13,125 nt of DNA, taken from assembly GCA_030691295.1 (NCBI GenBank), contig JAUYEQ010000479.1, forward strand, positions 1 through 13,125, given 5' to 3'. A program made the translations under genes and the position numbers. This document shows positions 12,501 through 13,125 of the stretch, piece by piece. The stretch comes from Bacteroidota bacterium. Lineage in GTDB: Bacteria > Bacteroidota > Bacteroidia > Bacteroidales > Prolixibacteraceae. The notes under the pieces are model-generated. The model saw nothing but the letters and a program-made list of their open reading frames with translations. It was not told the DNA's origin and did no database searches. The stretch's first letter is position 1. Every line of letters begins with the position of its first letter.

Positions 12501-13125
12501 CTCCAATCGTTTAAGATTAAACGCACCGAATTGGGCGGCAGCAAATGGCGGTCTTCAGCAAAAAACAGGAACAAAAACCGGTCTAATAATTTTTGTGATT
12601 TCTTGAAAAGCGTAAGCGAATCGTATTGCGGATTGAGGGAAACAAGGTTGTGGTGCAGCTCGCGTTTAAAAAGCGAATAATCCTGATACAACTTTCTGGT
12701 AATAACATCTTCCTGGCTCAACGATTCCTCTTTTACCTTTTTCGGAATTCCCTTCTCAATCGATTCGAAGGCCAGACACAAATAGAGAATCCCGAAATCC
12801 GCTTTCGACAAGGTAAACAAATTGAATTCAATGTGTTCAATGGCATTGTCGATGTAAAACCGCAGCTTTTCAAAATTGGAAGTGATTACATACGCACAAA
12901 CGGGCTGATTATTTTTGTAGCCAAAAGCCTGCGATTCAATTTTGCTTAAATCGGTGGTGTTGGTTCCCTTTAACTCAATAACCGCTTTTACGCTATCGTT
13001 AATGATGATTGCTCCATCGGCTTTTTTGCTGTCTTTGATATTTTTGTACTCGGTGGTGAGGTTAAAGCCGGGCGTTGGGTTGAGTTTGTAGCCCAATATT
13101 TTTACGAACAACTCACGAAGGAAAC
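9554..13125 (-). CDS. Type IIG (Eco57I/TaqI_C-like) restriction-modification enzyme with embedded RAYT-like domain (5' end beyond window)
   Basis: The frame stays open through the right edge: before the TTG at 13111 it reads FLRE, which continues a typical Eco57I N-terminus, so the true start lies outside. About 1190 residues are visible. Numbering from the codon at 13111, the parts are: PD-(D/E)XK nuclease motif D32...E46-L-K48; a long helical connector; methyltransferase motif I DPACGSGAFL at 386-395 (nt about 11927-11956); motif IV NPPY at 709-712 (nt 10976-10987), in the gamma-class N6-adenine order; then a TaqI_C-like target-recognition region with MVRGRDISPYH (about 10355-10390) and a helical C-terminus. 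It should methylate adenine and cleave near one site using S-adenosylmethionine and Mg2+. Oddly, about 195 codons of IS200/RAYT-like sequence lie between motifs I and IV, and three GGCATGCC palindromes lie within the frame. All catalytic motifs seem retained; activity is not assured. Confidence 0.92.
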   Translation of the reverse strand, partial: FLRELFVKILGYKLNPTPGFNLTTEYKNIKDSKKADGAIIINDSVKAVIELKGTNTTDLSKIESQAFGYKNNQPVCAYVITSNFEKLRFYIDNAIEHIEFNLFTLSKADFGILYLCLAFESIEKGIPKKVKEESLSQEDVITRKLYQDYSLFKRELHHNLVSLNPQYDSLTLFKKSQKLLDRFLFLFFAEDRHLLPPNSVRLILNDWRDLQERDVEIPLYQRFKKYFEYLNIGYKGKRYNVFAYNGGLFKPDEVLDTILIDDELLFKHAYKLSEYDFVSEVDVNILGHIFENSLNELDEINAQLTGVEIDKTKTRRKKDGVFYTPKYITKYIVENTVGKLCAEKKAELQIIEEEYATRGTRGHAPLQKKKALLEKLKIYQNWLLQLTICDPACGSGAFLNQALDFLIAEHRYIDELQAKLLGVPIIFTDIEKSILENNLFGVDLNEESVEIAKLSLWLRTAQPNRKLNDLNNNIKCGNSLISDPAVAGDKAFNWEREFPQVFEEKDKKGWHITCATHNSRYSQRMFDYHIEIGDAVWLSEKEEIILLETIAKITEEDKLNIIACNICGDHLHLLLVCEEHEVPKIIGKLKSVSARACNIATGRTIPTAAGTRGHAPLQERGTAQAHLWTQKFGCKEITSDEQMENTIIYIRNNRIKHGLPELGGIGGSSNNGACPIVNSTRSDVCSLVSTMCCSPEYAFRPEYKGGFDVVIGNPPYVQLQSMGVMSEMLSKCGYQTYNKSADLYCLFYERGCQILKPKGYLSYITSNKWLRVNYGESLRKFLTTKVNPIILIDFPGIPVFADAVVDPHILVLTKEPYQGKTEACAIKTNSTDLETVFEANKTTREFSSESWVLVSIDDAGKLEQMKLNGTKLKNLPISINYGIKTGFNDAFYIDDYTRVKLIAVDDKSAELIKPMVRGRDISPYHITGFEHLICTFPSLKLDIENYRAIKEHLLSFGYDRLKQTGDNRARKKTSGKWFETQDSIGYHAEFAKPKIIYPNMTSVFPFMFDESGMLGNDKSFILTAQDDSVSLLFLTAVFNSSLAKLWIWWNCPELGDNRREIRKVYFEHFPVPNATDEQTATLAQYAKERAQLSASLQTICSKFTRSIQREFNLEKLSGKLGNWFQIQFNEFLKELEKNKVKLKLSQKVEWEEYFMQESQKALAIKHQIDTTDKEIDRMVYGLYGLTENN
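11094..11115. repeat. Palindromic REP-like element, variant copy
   Basis: A perfect 22-bp palindrome whose inner 20 bp are CAATGGGGCATGCCCCATTG (11095-11114). It shares the GGGGCATGCCCC core with the other two copies but has AATG/CATT in place of AAGGG/CCCTT. It lies near the C-terminal end of the RAYT-like segment and is translated as NNGACPIV, a different frame from the other copies. Confidence 0.85.
11270..11297. repeat. Palindromic REP-like element, copy within the RAYT-like domain
   Basis: Contains the perfect 20-bp palindrome CAAGGGGGCATGCCCCCTTG at 11273-11292. The surrounding 28 bp are identical to 12023-12050. It is translated as RGHAPLQ and lies between the HUH motif and the LWTQKFG/YIRNN part of the RAYT-like domain, probably in a surface loop. 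Confidence 0.9.
12023..12050. repeat. Palindromic REP-like element upstream of methyltransferase motif I
   Basis: Contains the same perfect 20-bp palindrome at 12026-12045 and the same 28-bp sequence as 11270-11297. It is read in the same frame, again giving TRGHAPLQ. It sits about 70 bp before the codons for DPACGSG, in a charged linker between the nuclease/helical region and the methyltransferase core, where extra residues would be tolerated. Confidence 0.9.

Noticed and set aside
13109..13111. TTG at 13111 as the true start of the restriction-modification gene
   Set aside because: The frame continues upstream to the window edge with FLRE, in keeping with the family N-terminus, so the gene is cut by the window.
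1..13125. CRISPR array, tRNA, rRNA or riboswitch
   Set aside because: No regularly spaced direct repeats, no cloverleaf with the T-loop pattern and no riboswitch-like leader were recognised by eye on either strand.

Overview
The window looks like part of a Bacteroidota chromosome, probably from an anaerobic member of the Marinilabiliales/Prolixibacteraceae type. The grounds are AT-rich spacers, starts without clear Shine-Dalgarno sites but with A/T-rich leaders, WG-repeat and Eco57I-type proteins typical of that phylum, and NrfD/HybB-type respiratory genes. The lineage is an inference. All supported genes lie on the minus strand, so the window reads biologically from right to left. Both ends are cut inside genes.

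Right part (13125 to 8540). A large type IIG (Eco57I/TaqI_C-like) restriction-modification enzyme runs off the right edge. It has a PD-(D/E)XK nuclease motif, a gamma-type N6-adenine methyltransferase core (DPACGSG and NPPY) and a target-recognition C-terminus. Between the two methyltransferase motifs sits an in-frame segment of about 195 codons that reads as an IS200/RAYT-like HUH transposase domain. The same reading frame contains three perfect 20-22 bp palindromes with a GGCATGCC core. Two of them belong to an identical 28-bp repeat, and two lie inside the transposase-like segment. Two small unrecognised acidic genes follow the enzyme at operon spacing, then an orphan open frame that looks like a gene remnant.

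Middle (8524 to 7550). A short WG-repeat protein is followed by a roughly 430-bp largely non-coding stretch. This holds a candidate sigma-54 promoter (7632-7646), a perfect 10-bp inverted repeat just downstream of its predicted start site, and a possible upstream activator palindrome.

Left part (7549 to 1). Six genes form a redox/regulatory operon. They are: an exported PstS-like domain fused through one membrane helix to a cytoplasmic GcvH-like domain; a Tat-exported HybA-like protein with four [4Fe-4S] clusters; a HybB/NrfD-like quinone-site membrane protein; a second membrane-anchored GcvH-like protein paralogous to the first one's C-terminal half; a sensor histidine kinase whose extracytoplasmic domain has two haem c-binding motifs; and an NtrC-type sigma-54-dependent response regulator cut by the left edge. 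No catalytic hydrogenase, molybdopterin or multihaem subunit is visible. I infer a periplasm-facing quinone-linked electron-transfer complex whose expression is adjusted by a haem-based redox sensor acting through sigma-54. The substrate and the role of the two GcvH-like proteins, which lack the usual lipoyl lysine, are unknown. A striking inverted array of GTCATT motifs separates the HybB-like gene from the second GcvH-like gene.
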